A program made the position numbers and the translations under genes. 38,710 nucleotides of DNA from an uncultured Ruminococcus sp. (GTDB lineage: Bacteria; Bacillota; Clostridia; Oscillospirales; Ruminococcaceae), in contig CALXBL010000009.1 in the NCBI GenBank assembly GCA_944386525.1, positions 1 to 38,710 on the forward strand, read 5' to 3'. Under the pieces are notes generated by a model. The model saw only the letters and a program-made list of their open reading frames with translations, made no database searches and was not told the DNA's origin. Within the stretch, counting starts at the first letter, position 1. The number at the start of each line of letters is the position of its first letter. Shown here one piece after another: positions 1 to 7,147 of the stretch.

Positions 1-29
1 CTGCTTGATTGTTCTTTGATTGAAATTTT

Positions 30-63
30 AACCCCGATTTCAGACAACGAAATCGGGGTTTTT
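30..63 (+). terminator. Rho-independent terminator of an upstream plus-strand gene
   Basis: A perfect 12-bp stem (AACCCCGATTTC / GAAATCGGGGTT) with a 7-nt loop is followed by T residues at 59-63. The T tract lies only on the plus strand, so it most likely ends a gene located before the window. Confidence 0.8.
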
Positions 64-73
64 GGACAGACAG

Positions 74-100
74 AAGCGGCAGGATCTGTTCCTGCCGCTT
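74..100 (-). terminator. Hairpin downstream of the C39-like gene, probable terminator
   Basis: A perfect 11-bp stem (AAGCGGCAGGA / TCCTGCCGCTT) with a 5-nt loop lies 11 bp past the stop codon of the minus-strand C39-like gene. The minus-strand tail is only mildly T-rich, so termination efficiency is uncertain. Confidence 0.55.
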
Positions 101-111
101 TATCTTATGTA

Positions 112-1050
112 TCAATAGATAATTAATGCCTGCTTTGAAAGCGCATTGTAGGATGTTTTAAACATTCCCATATCGTAAGTTATCTCGCCCTGAAGCGGAT
201 CAATTACGGTTACGGTTTTATTCTCCAGATCGTAGCCGGTGAGGACGACACAAGTCGCATTTGGTATCCAGTATACGTCCTGTTTCTGCGATGTGGATAT
301 GACAGGAGCTGTTGTAACTGTCGTCTCAGCTGTTCCTGCTACCGGTTCTGTCGTCAATGAGGTCGTTGATATTCCCTGTCCGTATACTGTAAAACAATAT
401 TCCTCCTGCTGGAGCTCAAGATCCTGATTTATCCACACGATAACAGGATGATCACTTGCAACTCTCAGCAGCACGTCCTCGAAATTGTCGGCATTGAGCA
501 TCTTTACAGACCTGCTGCTTGCCTGTGAGGAAAGATACTTCTTTGCAGTATCAGCAATTACAGGTGCAAAGCAGCCAAGACCATCTTCCTCAAATGGTGA
601 TCCGATAAATGCCTGTGAGAATGTTGCCTCGCCTCTATCGGCGCAGGTGAGGAAGTTTGATGCAAGAGTCTCCTTGGTAACATCAAATTCAAGATAGTTA
701 AGCACCATAGCAAGAGATGTCACCTCGCCGCCTGTGGGAAGCTCAGGCTTCTGGCTTATCACCGGAACGGTTATCTGGTGCGAGTCGGGAAGTTCTGCTA
801 CAAGATATTCCTGGGGAAGCGAGCTGTCGACTGCAATCGTTGCTGCGGTAGTCTGAGTAGTTACTGTGGAAGACACCTGCTCGATATTTTCTTCATTCCC
901 CGTTCCGCAGGCGCATTTGATGCAGCTTGCACAGCCCTTTGAAAGCAGAAAAACTATGAGCAATAGCACTACAAGTCCGCCTATACGCCTGTTTCTAAGC
1001 TGTTTTCTGGTTACCTTTTTTCTCGGTCGGGTCTGCGGCTGTTGTTCCAT
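112..1050 (-). CDS. Membrane-anchored C39-like peptidase-fold protein, probably catalytically inactive
   Basis: 312 residues. A basic N-terminus (about residues 9-22) and a hydrophobic helix (about 23-38) predict a single-pass protein with its bulk outside the cell. A Thr-rich linker (about 60-75) leads to a Peptidase_C39_2-like domain. The block LPTGGEVTSLAMVLNYL matches the family active-site motif, but Gly108 stands where the catalytic Cys is expected. The later block TCVVLTGYD has Thr266 where His is expected. The Asp-Pro pair (284-285) remains. A second Thr/Ser-rich insert occupies about 227-257. The start has an AGGAG site. The gene follows tmcAL by 20 bp and is probably cotranscribed with it. 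The fold call is fairly sure and the loss of catalysis is an inference. A binding or scaffolding role at the cell surface is possible, but substrate and role are unknown. Confidence 0.75.
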   Translation of the reverse strand: MEQQPQTRPRKKVTRKQLRNRRIGGLVVLLLIVFLLSKGCASCIKCACGTGNEENIEQVSSTVTTQTTAATIAVDSSLPQEYLVAELPDSHQITVPVISQKPELPTGGEVTSLAMVLNYLEFDVTKETLASNFLTCADRGEATFSQAFIGSPFEEDGLGCFAPVIADTAKKYLSSQASSRSVKMLNADNFEDVLLRVASDHPVIVWINQDLELQQEEYCFTVYGQGISTTSLTTEPVAGTAETTVTTAPVISTSQKQDVYWIPNATCVVLTGYDLENKTVTVIDPLQGEITYDMGMFKTSYNALSKQALIIY

Positions 1051-1070
1051 AAGATCATCTCCTTAATCCG

Positions 1071-2327
1071 TTAATTCTCAGTTGTATCCGTAAGCATTAT
1101 CTTTCGACGAAAATCTGTGCCAACCGTTCCAATAGTGTCGCAAGCAAGCTGATATATATCGGTTGCCTTTGATTCAAGAAGAGCACTTCTCATTGCTGCC
1201 GGACTTTGTGCCGACAGCCATTTCAGCGACTCCGCAAAAGGCAGCGTTCGTATTCCTTTTGAAAGTGCAAGTACCTTTCTGCCAGTATTATTGAACGCAA
1301 GAATTCTTCCGTATGACGGAAGAGAATATATATCATCTCTCGTTATACCAATGAGCATATGGAGGAGTATTCGTCTAAGTCTGGCAGCAGGATAGCGCTT
1401 TGTCCGAATCCTGTCCATAAGGTCATCAATAGATATTGCAGTACGAGCCTGATAGATGCGGTTTGCAAGCCCCTGTGCGCCTACTTCTGCAATATTTTCT
1501 ATCTCCTCAGGCTCCATTGATCGGAGCTTATAGAGTATGACACGCTCAAGGTTGCGCATTGTTGCAAATGTCCCGTTTTTACGTGCTGCTGCTATCTCTT
1601 TCCATGCAGATGGCGGGACCATATGGTGACAATCAATTCCCTCATCAAGACAGCGTCTTATATATGAAGCACTGGCAATAAGGCTTATATCCTGCTTTTC
1701 CTCCTCTTGCATATGGTCAGCAGGAGACTCAGGTACTGCCTCATTGCTGTGATGTCCCGCTCCCTTGCGCTGCACCGCAAAAGGCTGTATGCGGCTTTTT
1801 CTGTCCGCAAGGGCGTTCAGATAGGATACTGCAAGAGTATTGTTCGGGTGAGACAGCACTGCCGCTACCTCAGGCCCTGCTATCTGAGTTACAAGCTCCT
1901 GCAAAACCGCAGGATAAGAATTGCCCTGACGTGTAAAATAGCGCAGAGTGTCTGCATACTCCGTCTGACAGGTACGACATATCTGAGCCGCCTCATTCAG
2001 CAGCTCTATGTCGCCGCACTCGCAGCCAAATGATATCTCGTCAACTACCTGGAGCGCATCCAGTATAGTAACTCCTCCGGCTGCAAACTGATCCGCAGGC
2101 GAAAGAGACCATATTACAGGCAGCTCGATCACCAAATCGGCTCCCGCTTTTAGTGCAAGCTTTGCACGTGTGAGTTTCTCTATTATTGATACGTCGCCCC
2201 GCTGCATAAAATTACCGCTCATTACGGCAACTATTGCATCTGCTCCATTGTCACGCACTGCCTTAAGGTGGTGAAGATGTCCGTTATGGAGTGGGTTGTA
2301 TTCGCATATGATACCGCTGATCTTCAT
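1071..2327 (-). CDS. tmcAL: tRNA(Met) cytidine acetate ligase TmcAL
   Basis: 418 residues, the usual length for the TmcAL (YlbM) family. This family uses acetate and ATP to form N4-acetylcytidine at the wobble position of elongator tRNA-Met. The N-terminus MKISGIICEYNPLHNGH carries the nucleotidyltransferase HxGH signature (HNGH), followed by GNFMQRGD. A second conserved block, SASYIRR, lies mid-protein and corresponds to the family's ISAT-like motif. The ATG is preceded by a GAGGGA site. It is the first gene of a minus-strand pair with the C39-like gene, 20 bp apart. It diverges from ackA, which is notable because both enzymes handle acetate activation; a regulatory link is only speculation. 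Confidence 0.93.
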   Translation of the reverse strand: MKISGIICEYNPLHNGHLHHLKAVRDNGADAIVAVMSGNFMQRGDVSIIEKLTRAKLALKAGADLVIELPVIWSLSPADQFAAGGVTILDALQVVDEISFGCECGDIELLNEAAQICRTCQTEYADTLRYFTRQGNSYPAVLQELVTQIAGPEVAAVLSHPNNTLAVSYLNALADRKSRIQPFAVQRKGAGHHSNEAVPESPADHMQEEEKQDISLIASASYIRRCLDEGIDCHHMVPPSAWKEIAAARKNGTFATMRNLERVILYKLRSMEPEEIENIAEVGAQGLANRIYQARTAISIDDLMDRIRTKRYPAARLRRILLHMLIGITRDDIYSLPSYGRILAFNNTGRKVLALSKGIRTLPFAESLKWLSAQSPAAMRSALLESKATDIYQLACDTIGTVGTDFRRKIMLTDTTEN

Positions 2328-2363
2328 GTTTTGTTCCCTCTTTTTCTTTCTTTATTATTTTTG

Positions 2364-2414
2364 TTTCTGAAAATGCAGGGCGAATTTCGGGAAAGTACTT
2401 GCAATTTTCAGAAA
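2364..2414. promoter_or_regulatory. Paired TTTCWGAAA elements in the tmcAL-ackA intergenic region
   Basis: TTTCTGAAAAT (2364-2374) and its exact reverse complement ATTTTCAGAAA (2404-2414) form an 11-bp inverted repeat. Each arm contains a small palindrome, TTTC-W-GAAA. The centres (2368 and 2410) are 42 bp apart, four helical turns. The right copy lies between the -35 and -10 boxes of the ackA promoter, a typical repressor position. The binding protein is unknown. Confidence 0.4.
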
Positions 2415-2426
2415 AAAGCTTATAAT
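2399..2426 (+). promoter_or_regulatory. Sigma-A type promoter of ackA
   Basis: TTGCAA (2399-2404) and TATAAT (2421-2426) are separated by 16 bp. The expected start of transcription is near 2433, giving a leader of about 67 nt that contains two hairpins. Confidence 0.75.
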
Positions 2427-2432
2427 ATATAT

Positions 2433-2475
2433 AGGAGCTTTACATAGCTCCTCAAGCAGCCGTTTCTGCGGCTGC
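2433..2475 (+). promoter_or_regulatory. Tandem hairpins in the ackA 5' leader
   Basis: Hairpin 1 is AGGAGCT / AGCTCCT (2433-2439 and 2446-2452, 6-nt loop). Hairpin 2 is GCAGCCG / CGGCTGC (2456-2462 and 2469-2475, 6-nt loop). Both stems are perfect 7-bp helices. The first begins at about the predicted transcript 5' end. Neither has a T tract, so stabilisation of the mRNA or a regulatory role is more likely than termination. Confidence 0.6.
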
Positions 2476-2499
2476 AAAAAGATGAAAGGACTTGAAAAT

Positions 2500-3696
2500 A
2501 TGATTATTCTCGTTGTTAATGCAGGCAGCTCCTCGCTGAAGTATCAGCTCATCAACATGGACGATGAGTCTGTTATCGCAAAGGGCAACTGCGACCGTAT
2601 TGGCATTGACGGCCATCTGAGCCACAAGACTGCTGACGGCAGAGCTATTGAGGAAGAGTGCAGCTTCCCTACACATTCCGAAGCCTTCACTCGCCTGGTC
2701 GAGGCTCTGACTACCGGTGACGCCGCTGTTATCTCCAGTATGGATGAAATCTCCGCTGTAGGTCACCGTATCGTACAGGGCGCAGAGGTCTTTACCAAGA
2801 CCACTATGGTAACACCAGAGGTCATTGATAAGATTGAAGAACTCAAGGAACTCGCTCCCGTTCACAACCATGGCCATGCTCTGGCTCTGTGGGCTTGCAC
2901 AGCTGTTATGCCAAACGTTCCTCAGGTAGTTGTTTTCGATACCGCCTTCCACCAAACTATCCCTCAAAAGGCATATATGTACGGTTTCCCTTATGAGGAT
3001 TACGAAAAATACAGCGTAAGAAAATATGGTTTCCACGGCACATCCCACCGCTTTGTAACTGCTAAGCTGGCTGAAGTTATGGGCAAAGACCTGAAAGACC
3101 TTAAGGTAGTATCCTGCCACCTGGGCAATGGTTCATCCATCACTGCCGTACAGAACGGTCAGTCCGTTGATACTACAATGGGATTTACCCCTCTAGACGG
3201 CGTACTTATGGGCACTCGCTGCGGTAATGTTGACCCCTCGGCTGTAACCTACGTTGCAAATAAGCATGGATTTAATACAAGTGAAATGGATACCTACATG
3301 AATAAGAAGTCCGGTCTGCTGGGTGTATCCGGAAAATCCTCCGACTGGCGTGATATCACCGCAGCTGCAGAAGCCGGTGACGAACGTTCCATTCTGGCAA
3401 GAGATATTCTGGTTTACGACATCAAGAAGGACATCGGCGCTTACGCTGCTGCTATGAACGGTCTTGACGCTGTTATCTTCACAGGCGGTATCGGCGAAAA
3501 CGCTCCTAACTGCCGTGAACTGGTTTGCGCTAATATGGATTTCCTGGGAATAAAGATCGACAATGAAGTAAACGACTTCAAAGGCGAGCTGAGAAAGATC
3601 TCCACTCCCGATTCAAAGGTTGAGGTCTGGGTAATTCCTACTAACGAAGAACTGCTCATTGCAAGAGATACTCTGGCAATGATTACTGGTAAGTAA
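2500..3696 (+). CDS. ackA: Acetate kinase
   Basis: 398 residues from the chosen start, the usual length for AckA. It interconverts acetyl phosphate plus ADP with acetate plus ATP, the energy-yielding last step of acetate fermentation. Signature blocks are VVNAGSSSLKYQL at the N-terminus, YGFHGTSHRFV mid-protein (ASKHA kinase active-site region) and FTGGIGENAP near the C-terminus. An in-frame ATG exists 18 nt upstream at 2482, but the AGGA at 2487-2490 sits 9 nt before the ATG at 2500 and the conserved protein starts there. It has its own promoter, a structured leader and a terminator, so it is monocistronic. No phosphotransacetylase gene is adjacent, unlike the common pta-ackA arrangement. 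Confidence 0.97.
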   Translation: MIILVVNAGSSSLKYQLINMDDESVIAKGNCDRIGIDGHLSHKTADGRAIEEECSFPTHSEAFTRLVEALTTGDAAVISSMDEISAVGHRIVQGAEVFTKTTMVTPEVIDKIEELKELAPVHNHGHALALWACTAVMPNVPQVVVFDTAFHQTIPQKAYMYGFPYEDYEKYSVRKYGFHGTSHRFVTAKLAEVMGKDLKDLKVVSCHLGNGSSITAVQNGQSVDTTMGFTPLDGVLMGTRCGNVDPSAVTYVANKHGFNTSEMDTYMNKKSGLLGVSGKSSDWRDITAAAEAGDERSILARDILVYDIKKDIGAYAAAMNGLDAVIFTGGIGENAPNCRELVCANMDFLGIKIDNEVNDFKGELRKISTPDSKVEVWVIPTNEELLIARDTLAMITGK

Positions 3697-3713
3697 GAAG
3701 TTTTATAGAAATT

Positions 3714-3740
3714 CGGGTAGATTTGATTCTGCCCGTTTTT
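3714..3740 (+). terminator. Rho-independent terminator of ackA
   Basis: CGGGTAGA (3714-3721) pairs with TCTGCCCG (3728-3735), with one G-T pair, followed by five T residues at 3736-3740. It begins 18 bp after the ackA stop codon. Confidence 0.8.
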
Positions 3741-3763
3741 CATTATAAGGAGGTTGCGACAAA

Positions 3764-4159
3764 ATGATACAGAATATGGCAGATATCGCTATGGAGGCAA
3801 GAGCCAATGCCTATGCTCCCTACTCAGGATTCAGCGTTGGTGCTGCACTTAGAACAGGCAGCGGTAAAATATACACCGGCTGCAACGTTGAGAACGCCTC
3901 TTTCTCACTGACAATATGCGCTGAGAGAAATGCTGTTTTTCAGGCTATTGCCGCAGGAGAACGGAGTTTCCGCACTCTCGCTATAATCGGCGGCAAAACC
4001 GACCAGGACGCTGAAAATATCCCATGTATACCCTGCGGTGCCTGTTTGCAGGTGCTGGCAGAATTCTGCGGCAGCGACTTTCCCATTCTGTTGGCAGACG
4101 GAGTTCATATGCTCTCAGAATTCCTGCCTAAGCGTTTCGGGCTTGATGAGGATAAGTAA
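3764..4159 (+). CDS. cdd: Cytidine deaminase
   Basis: 131 residues, typical of the small tetrameric zinc cytidine deaminases. It converts cytidine and deoxycytidine to uridine and deoxyuridine in pyrimidine salvage. The zinc-site motifs are present: CAERNAVF, with the first Cys ligand and catalytic Glu, and PCGAC with the other two Cys ligands. NVENASFS upstream is part of substrate binding. The ATG has a strong AAGGAGG site 10 nt upstream. The gene follows the ackA terminator, and no clear promoter was identified between them, so read-through is possible. It ends 3 bp before the end of the convergent DUF896 gene, with no terminator hairpin visible between the two. Confidence 0.95.
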   Translation: MIQNMADIAMEARANAYAPYSGFSVGAALRTGSGKIYTGCNVENASFSLTICAERNAVFQAIAAGERSFRTLAIIGGKTDQDAENIPCIPCGACLQVLAEFCGSDFPILLADGVHMLSEFLPKRFGLDEDK

Positions 4160-4162
4160 ATA

Positions 4163-4366
4163 TCACTTTTTCCTGACTACAGGAGTTCTGCTGCCATCGG
4201 GTCTTACTATGACCGTATTGCTGAGCTGTCCGGAAAGGTTGCCTACTACAAGACGTCTGTATTCATTTCTCAGCTCGGTCTGTTCAGCCTTTTCCTTCGC
4301 TGTAAGCTCACGCATCTTTGAGGCTCTTGCAAGCTCGTTGATGCGGTCGATTTTTTTCTGATCCAT
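4163..4366 (-). CDS. DUF896 family protein (YnzC-like)
   Basis: 67 residues, the normal size for this family. The sequence MDQKKIDRINELARASKMREL followed by a Glu-rich helix and then LRNEYR is the family helical hairpin, and the tail IVRPDGSR is also characteristic. Bacillus YnzC is a small cytosolic protein of unclear function encoded in the SOS-linked yneA operon. Here the gene stands alone, so the context does not support an SOS link. It has a strong own promoter (4408-4436) and a GGGAG site. A TTTCWGAAA palindrome lies across the predicted transcription start. No nearby partner gene suggests a function. Confidence 0.88.
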   Translation of the reverse strand: MDQKKIDRINELARASKMRELTAKEKAEQTELRNEYRRLVVGNLSGQLSNTVIVRPDGSRTPVVRKK

Positions 4367-4394
4367 AATTTTTCTCCCATAAATTTTATATTTC

Positions 4395-4403
4395 TTTCTG
4401 AAA
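4395..4403. promoter_or_regulatory. TTTCWGAAA palindrome at the DUF896 transcription start
   Basis: TTTCTGAAA matches the elements near ackA. On the minus strand it covers the predicted transcription start of the DUF896 gene (about 4401), a position where a bound protein would block initiation. The binding protein is unknown. Confidence 0.35.
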
Positions 4404-4407
4404 TATT

Positions 4408-4436
4408 ATTATACCACAAAATCTGCACCAGTGCAA
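4408..4436 (-). promoter_or_regulatory. Sigma-A type promoter of the DUF896 gene
   Basis: On the minus strand TTGCAC (4436-4431) and a perfect TATAAT (4413-4408) are separated by 17 bp. The -35 box is part of a palindrome, TGCAC-CA-GTGCA (4424-4435). Confidence 0.75.
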
Positions 4437-4467
4437 GAGATTCCAGTTTTTTCCGGAATCTGCACCA
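4420..4467. repeat. Direct repeat AATCTGCACCA flanking a small hairpin
   Basis: AATCTGCACCA occurs at 4420-4430 and again at 4457-4467. Between the copies lies an inverted repeat GATTCC / GGAATC (4439-4444 and 4455-4460). The cluster lies between the divergent DUF896 and SDR genes and overlaps the DUF896 -35 box. It may be an operator, but nothing identifies the regulator. Confidence 0.5.
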
Positions 4468-4483
4468 AAGAAAGGAGACAAAT

Positions 4484-5200
4484 ATGTCTAAAACTGCTTT
4501 TGTAACAGGCGGGACCCGTGGAATAGGTCTTGCCATAACACGTGCACTGTCGGCTCAGGGATATATGGTTGCAGCTGGCTACTGCCGGAACGAAGCTGCC
4601 GCCTTGTCTGTAAAAAATGAATGCGGCGCAGTCCCGCTTAAATGCGATCTCAGCCGGAAAGGCAGTGCCGCAACGCTCGCACGACGAGCTCTCGAAGTGC
4701 TGGGACACGTCGACCTGTTGGTGAATAATGCGGCGGTTTCATATACCGACCTGTTCCAATGCATGACTGAGGACAGGGTAAATGAGCTTTATCAGGTGAA
4801 CCTTTTCGGCACCACGGAGACTACACGCTTTCTGCTGCCGCATATGATCTCACGCAAAAGCGGCTGTATTATAAATATCGCCTCAATATGGGGCGAAGTC
4901 GGTGCATCATGCGAGGTGGATTACTCCGCTGCAAAAGGCGCAGTAATAAGCTTCACAAAAGCTCTTGCAAAGGAAACAGGACTCTCCGGAATACGTGTAA
5001 ACTGCGTGTCACCGGGGGTTATCCGAACTGATATGAATTCTCACCTGTCTGATGAGGATATGCTTGCTCTCGCCGAGGAAACGCCCTTGGGGCGCATCGG
5101 AAGACCAGAAGAAGTTGCTGCCGCTGTATGCTGGCTTGCCTCCGACGCCGCAAGCTTTGTCACCGGTCAAGTCTTTCCCATAAACGGAGGACTTAACTAA
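4484..5200 (+). CDS. SDR family oxidoreductase, FabG-like
   Basis: 238 residues, a classical short-chain dehydrogenase. The NAD(P) motif TGGTRGIG is near the N-terminus, NNAA lies in the middle, and the catalytic set is Ser (NIASIWG) with YSAAK. The C-terminal PLGRIGRPEEVA and FVTGQVFPINGG blocks are typical of 3-oxoacyl-ACP reductase-like proteins. It is a second FabG-type protein, apart from the fatty-acid operon copy. In many Firmicutes a FabG-like paralogue (YmfI) acts as the 5-aminopentanone reductase that modifies elongation factor P, but no efp gene is nearby. The substrate is therefore uncertain. The start has an AAAGGAG site 6-7 nt upstream. No plus-strand promoter was clearly identified. 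Confidence 0.85.
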   Translation: MSKTAFVTGGTRGIGLAITRALSAQGYMVAAGYCRNEAAALSVKNECGAVPLKCDLSRKGSAATLARRALEVLGHVDLLVNNAAVSYTDLFQCMTEDRVNELYQVNLFGTTETTRFLLPHMISRKSGCIINIASIWGEVGASCEVDYSAAKGAVISFTKALAKETGLSGIRVNCVSPGVIRTDMNSHLSDEDMLALAEETPLGRIGRPEEVAAAVCWLASDAASFVTGQVFPINGGLN

Positions 5201-5231
5201 GCCTTGACGCAGTCTTTTTGCTGTTTACTTA

Positions 5232-5260
5232 TTGACCCGAATCAAAAAATAGTGTATAAT
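5232..5260 (+). promoter_or_regulatory. Sigma-A type promoter of holB-ricT-queH
   Basis: TTGACC (5232-5237) and TATAAT (5255-5260) with a 17-bp spacer. Transcription should start near 5267, so the in-frame ATG at 5266 cannot be the translation start of holB. Confidence 0.88.
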
Positions 5261-5295
5261 ATTAAATGTATGAATTGTCGGAAGGAGGCGCCGGT

Positions 5296-6264
5296 GTGCT
5301 CTACGGAAATCGTTCTACAATGTCTGCTCTAAGCAGAATGACTGAAGGCAACAGGCTCGCTCAGTGTTTTCTGTTCTACGGCGACAAGGGTCTTGGGAAA
5401 AAGACTCTGGCTAAGTGGTTTGCACAGCGGCTGCTTTGCTCCGGAACTGGTGAAAAGCCATGCGGTGTATGCAAAAATTGCCGCACTGTCCAGAAAAATG
5501 TCCACCCTGATGTTATCTGGGTGCCCCACAGCGGCAAGCTCCAGGGTTTCTCTGTTGAAACAGTACGGGATATCTGCTCACAGGCTATCGTTGCTCCAAA
5601 CAGCGGCGACAAAAAACTCTATATCTTCGCCGACTGCGACAGGATGGACACCCGTGCACAGAATATCCTGCTGAAAATAATTGAAGAACCTCCGGCGTTC
5701 ACATATTTTATTTTTACCGCAGGTTCAAGACAAACTCTTCTTCCAACTGTTATCTCACGTCTTGTCCCATTTGCTGTATCAGCCTGCACTGAGGACGAAA
5801 CTCTTACCGCCCTCAGGGAACTCGGTTGGCCCGATGCCGACGCTCAAGAGGCTGTTGCTGCGTTTCACGGGAATATTGGCTGCTGCATATCCTTTTTGGA
5901 GGACGACAATGTCAAACTGCTCGTCTCGCTCACCAAAGAGGTTGTACGCTGCATAATCGACAAACGTGAATACGACCTGCTGAAAGTATTTTTCAGCGTC
6001 TCAAACGACAGGAACAGTGCACTGTGGCTGCTGCATGATCTGGAAATGGTTTTCAGAGATGCTGTCACCTTCCGACTGGGACAGGATATACCAAGCATAA
6101 GCTGCGATCCTGTGGGTGCTGGTATGCTCGCCGGCAAGCTTTCGACTGCAAAAGGACAGTATTTTCATAAGTGCATAGGAAAGGCCCATGATGCTATCGC
6201 TGCAAATGTGAACCTGCAGCTCGTTATGTCCGCTCTGTGCGCAGAACTCATGAGCGGGAAATAG
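5296..6264 (+). CDS. holB: DNA polymerase III subunit delta'
   Basis: 322 residues from a GTG start. It is an AAA+ clamp-loader subunit that helps load the sliding clamp. The Walker A-like GDKGLGKKTL is followed by a four-Cys zinc element (CSGTGEKPCGVCKNC region), then NILLKIIEEPP and the SRL sensor-like segment, all in the order seen in DnaX/HolB proteins. An ATG at 5266 opens the same frame but coincides with the predicted transcription start. GTG 5296 has AGGAGG (5283-5288) 7 nt upstream and the homologous protein begins there. It is the first gene of an operon with ricT (16 bp gap) and queH. The holB-ricT pairing is common in Firmicutes. Confidence 0.93.
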   Translation: MLYGNRSTMSALSRMTEGNRLAQCFLFYGDKGLGKKTLAKWFAQRLLCSGTGEKPCGVCKNCRTVQKNVHPDVIWVPHSGKLQGFSVETVRDICSQAIVAPNSGDKKLYIFADCDRMDTRAQNILLKIIEEPPAFTYFIFTAGSRQTLLPTVISRLVPFAVSACTEDETLTALRELGWPDADAQEAVAAFHGNIGCCISFLEDDNVKLLVSLTKEVVRCIIDKREYDLLKVFFSVSNDRNSALWLLHDLEMVFRDAVTFRLGQDIPSISCDPVGAGMLAGKLSTAKGQYFHKCIGKAHDAIAANVNLQLVMSALCAELMSGK

Positions 6265-6280
6265 AAAGGAATTTATATTT

Positions 6281-7147
6281 ATGATAGATATTATCGGTGT
6301 TCGCTTCAAGCCCGGCGGCAAAGTATATTACTTTGCTCCCGGCAGTATTCAGGTCAAAGTCGGCGAAAAGGTCATCACTGAAACCTCTCGTGGTCTTGAA
6401 TGCGGCGAGGTTATTATCGCCAACAAAAAAGTGCCGAAATCTGAGATTTCAGCACCTCTCAAAAACGTTGTCAGAATCGCCACTAAAGAGGATATGCGAA
6501 CTGTGGCTGCCAACCAAAAAAAAGAAGAAAAGGCTGCGGCTGTTTGTCAGGAGAAAATTGCATTCAGGAACCTTAATATGCAGCTCGTAGATGTGGAATG
6601 CACCTTCGACAACAGCAAGCTGCTGTTCTACTTCACTGCCGAAAACCGTGTGGACTTCCGTGAACTGGTAAAGGATCTGGCAGCTGTCTTCAGGACACGT
6701 ATCGAACTGAGACAGATAGGCGTCCGTGACAAGGCTAAAATGCTGGGCGGACTTGGAATCTGCGGCAGAGAATTCTGCTGCAAAAGCTATCTTTCAGACT
6801 TCCAGCCCGTTTCTATAAAAATGGCTAAAGAACAGGGACTTTCCCTCAATCCATCTAAAATATCAGGCTGCTGCGGCAGACTTATGTGCTGCCTAAAGCA
6901 CGAGCAGAACGCCTACGAGGATCTGCTCAAGATAACTCCAAAGGTCAGCGCACTCGTTGCTCTCAGCGACGGCACTAAGGGAAAGGTGGTCGAGTCGAAT
7001 CCTCTCACCGGCGTTCTTAAAGTGCTCACCGATAAGTCAGAGATACCTGTTAAAACTACTCGTGACGAGGTGACTCTCCTCAAGGACAGCCGCATTAAGG
7101 TCAACAACGATGAACTTCGTGCTCTGCGTGAACTGGAGGGACAGTAA
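6281..7147 (+). CDS. ricT: PSP1 family regulator RicT (YaaT)
   Basis: 288 residues with the PSP1 C-terminal domain. It begins MIDIIGVRFKPGGKVYYF, typical of RicT. Cys-rich blocks GICGREFCCKSYL and CCGRLMCCLKHE (about residues 155-210) fit the iron-sulfur ligands described for the RicA-RicF-RicT complex. In Bacillus subtilis that complex binds RNase Y and promotes mRNA maturation and also affects competence and sporulation. RicA and RicF genes are not in this window. The start has an AAAGGA site. The stop codon overlaps the queH start by one base, so the two are translationally linked. Family assignment is firm; the RNase Y role here is by analogy. Confidence 0.93.
   Translation: MIDIIGVRFKPGGKVYYFAPGSIQVKVGEKVITETSRGLECGEVIIANKKVPKSEISAPLKNVVRIATKEDMRTVAANQKKEEKAAAVCQEKIAFRNLNMQLVDVECTFDNSKLLFYFTAENRVDFRELVKDLAAVFRTRIELRQIGVRDKAKMLGGLGICGREFCCKSYLSDFQPVSIKMAKEQGLSLNPSKISGCCGRLMCCLKHEQNAYEDLLKITPKVSALVALSDGTKGKVVESNPLTGVLKVLTDKSEIPVKTTRDEVTLLKDSRIKVNNDELRALRELEGQ

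Noticed and set aside
2452..3120. A 222-codon minus-strand open frame antisense to ackA
   Set aside because: It is fully opposite a well-supported acetate kinase, its protein has no recognisable features, and no ribosome binding site is evident.
5266..5295. ATG at 5266 as the start of holB
   Set aside because: It lies at the predicted transcription start of the TTGACC/TATAAT promoter, while GTG 5296 has a well-placed AGGAGG.
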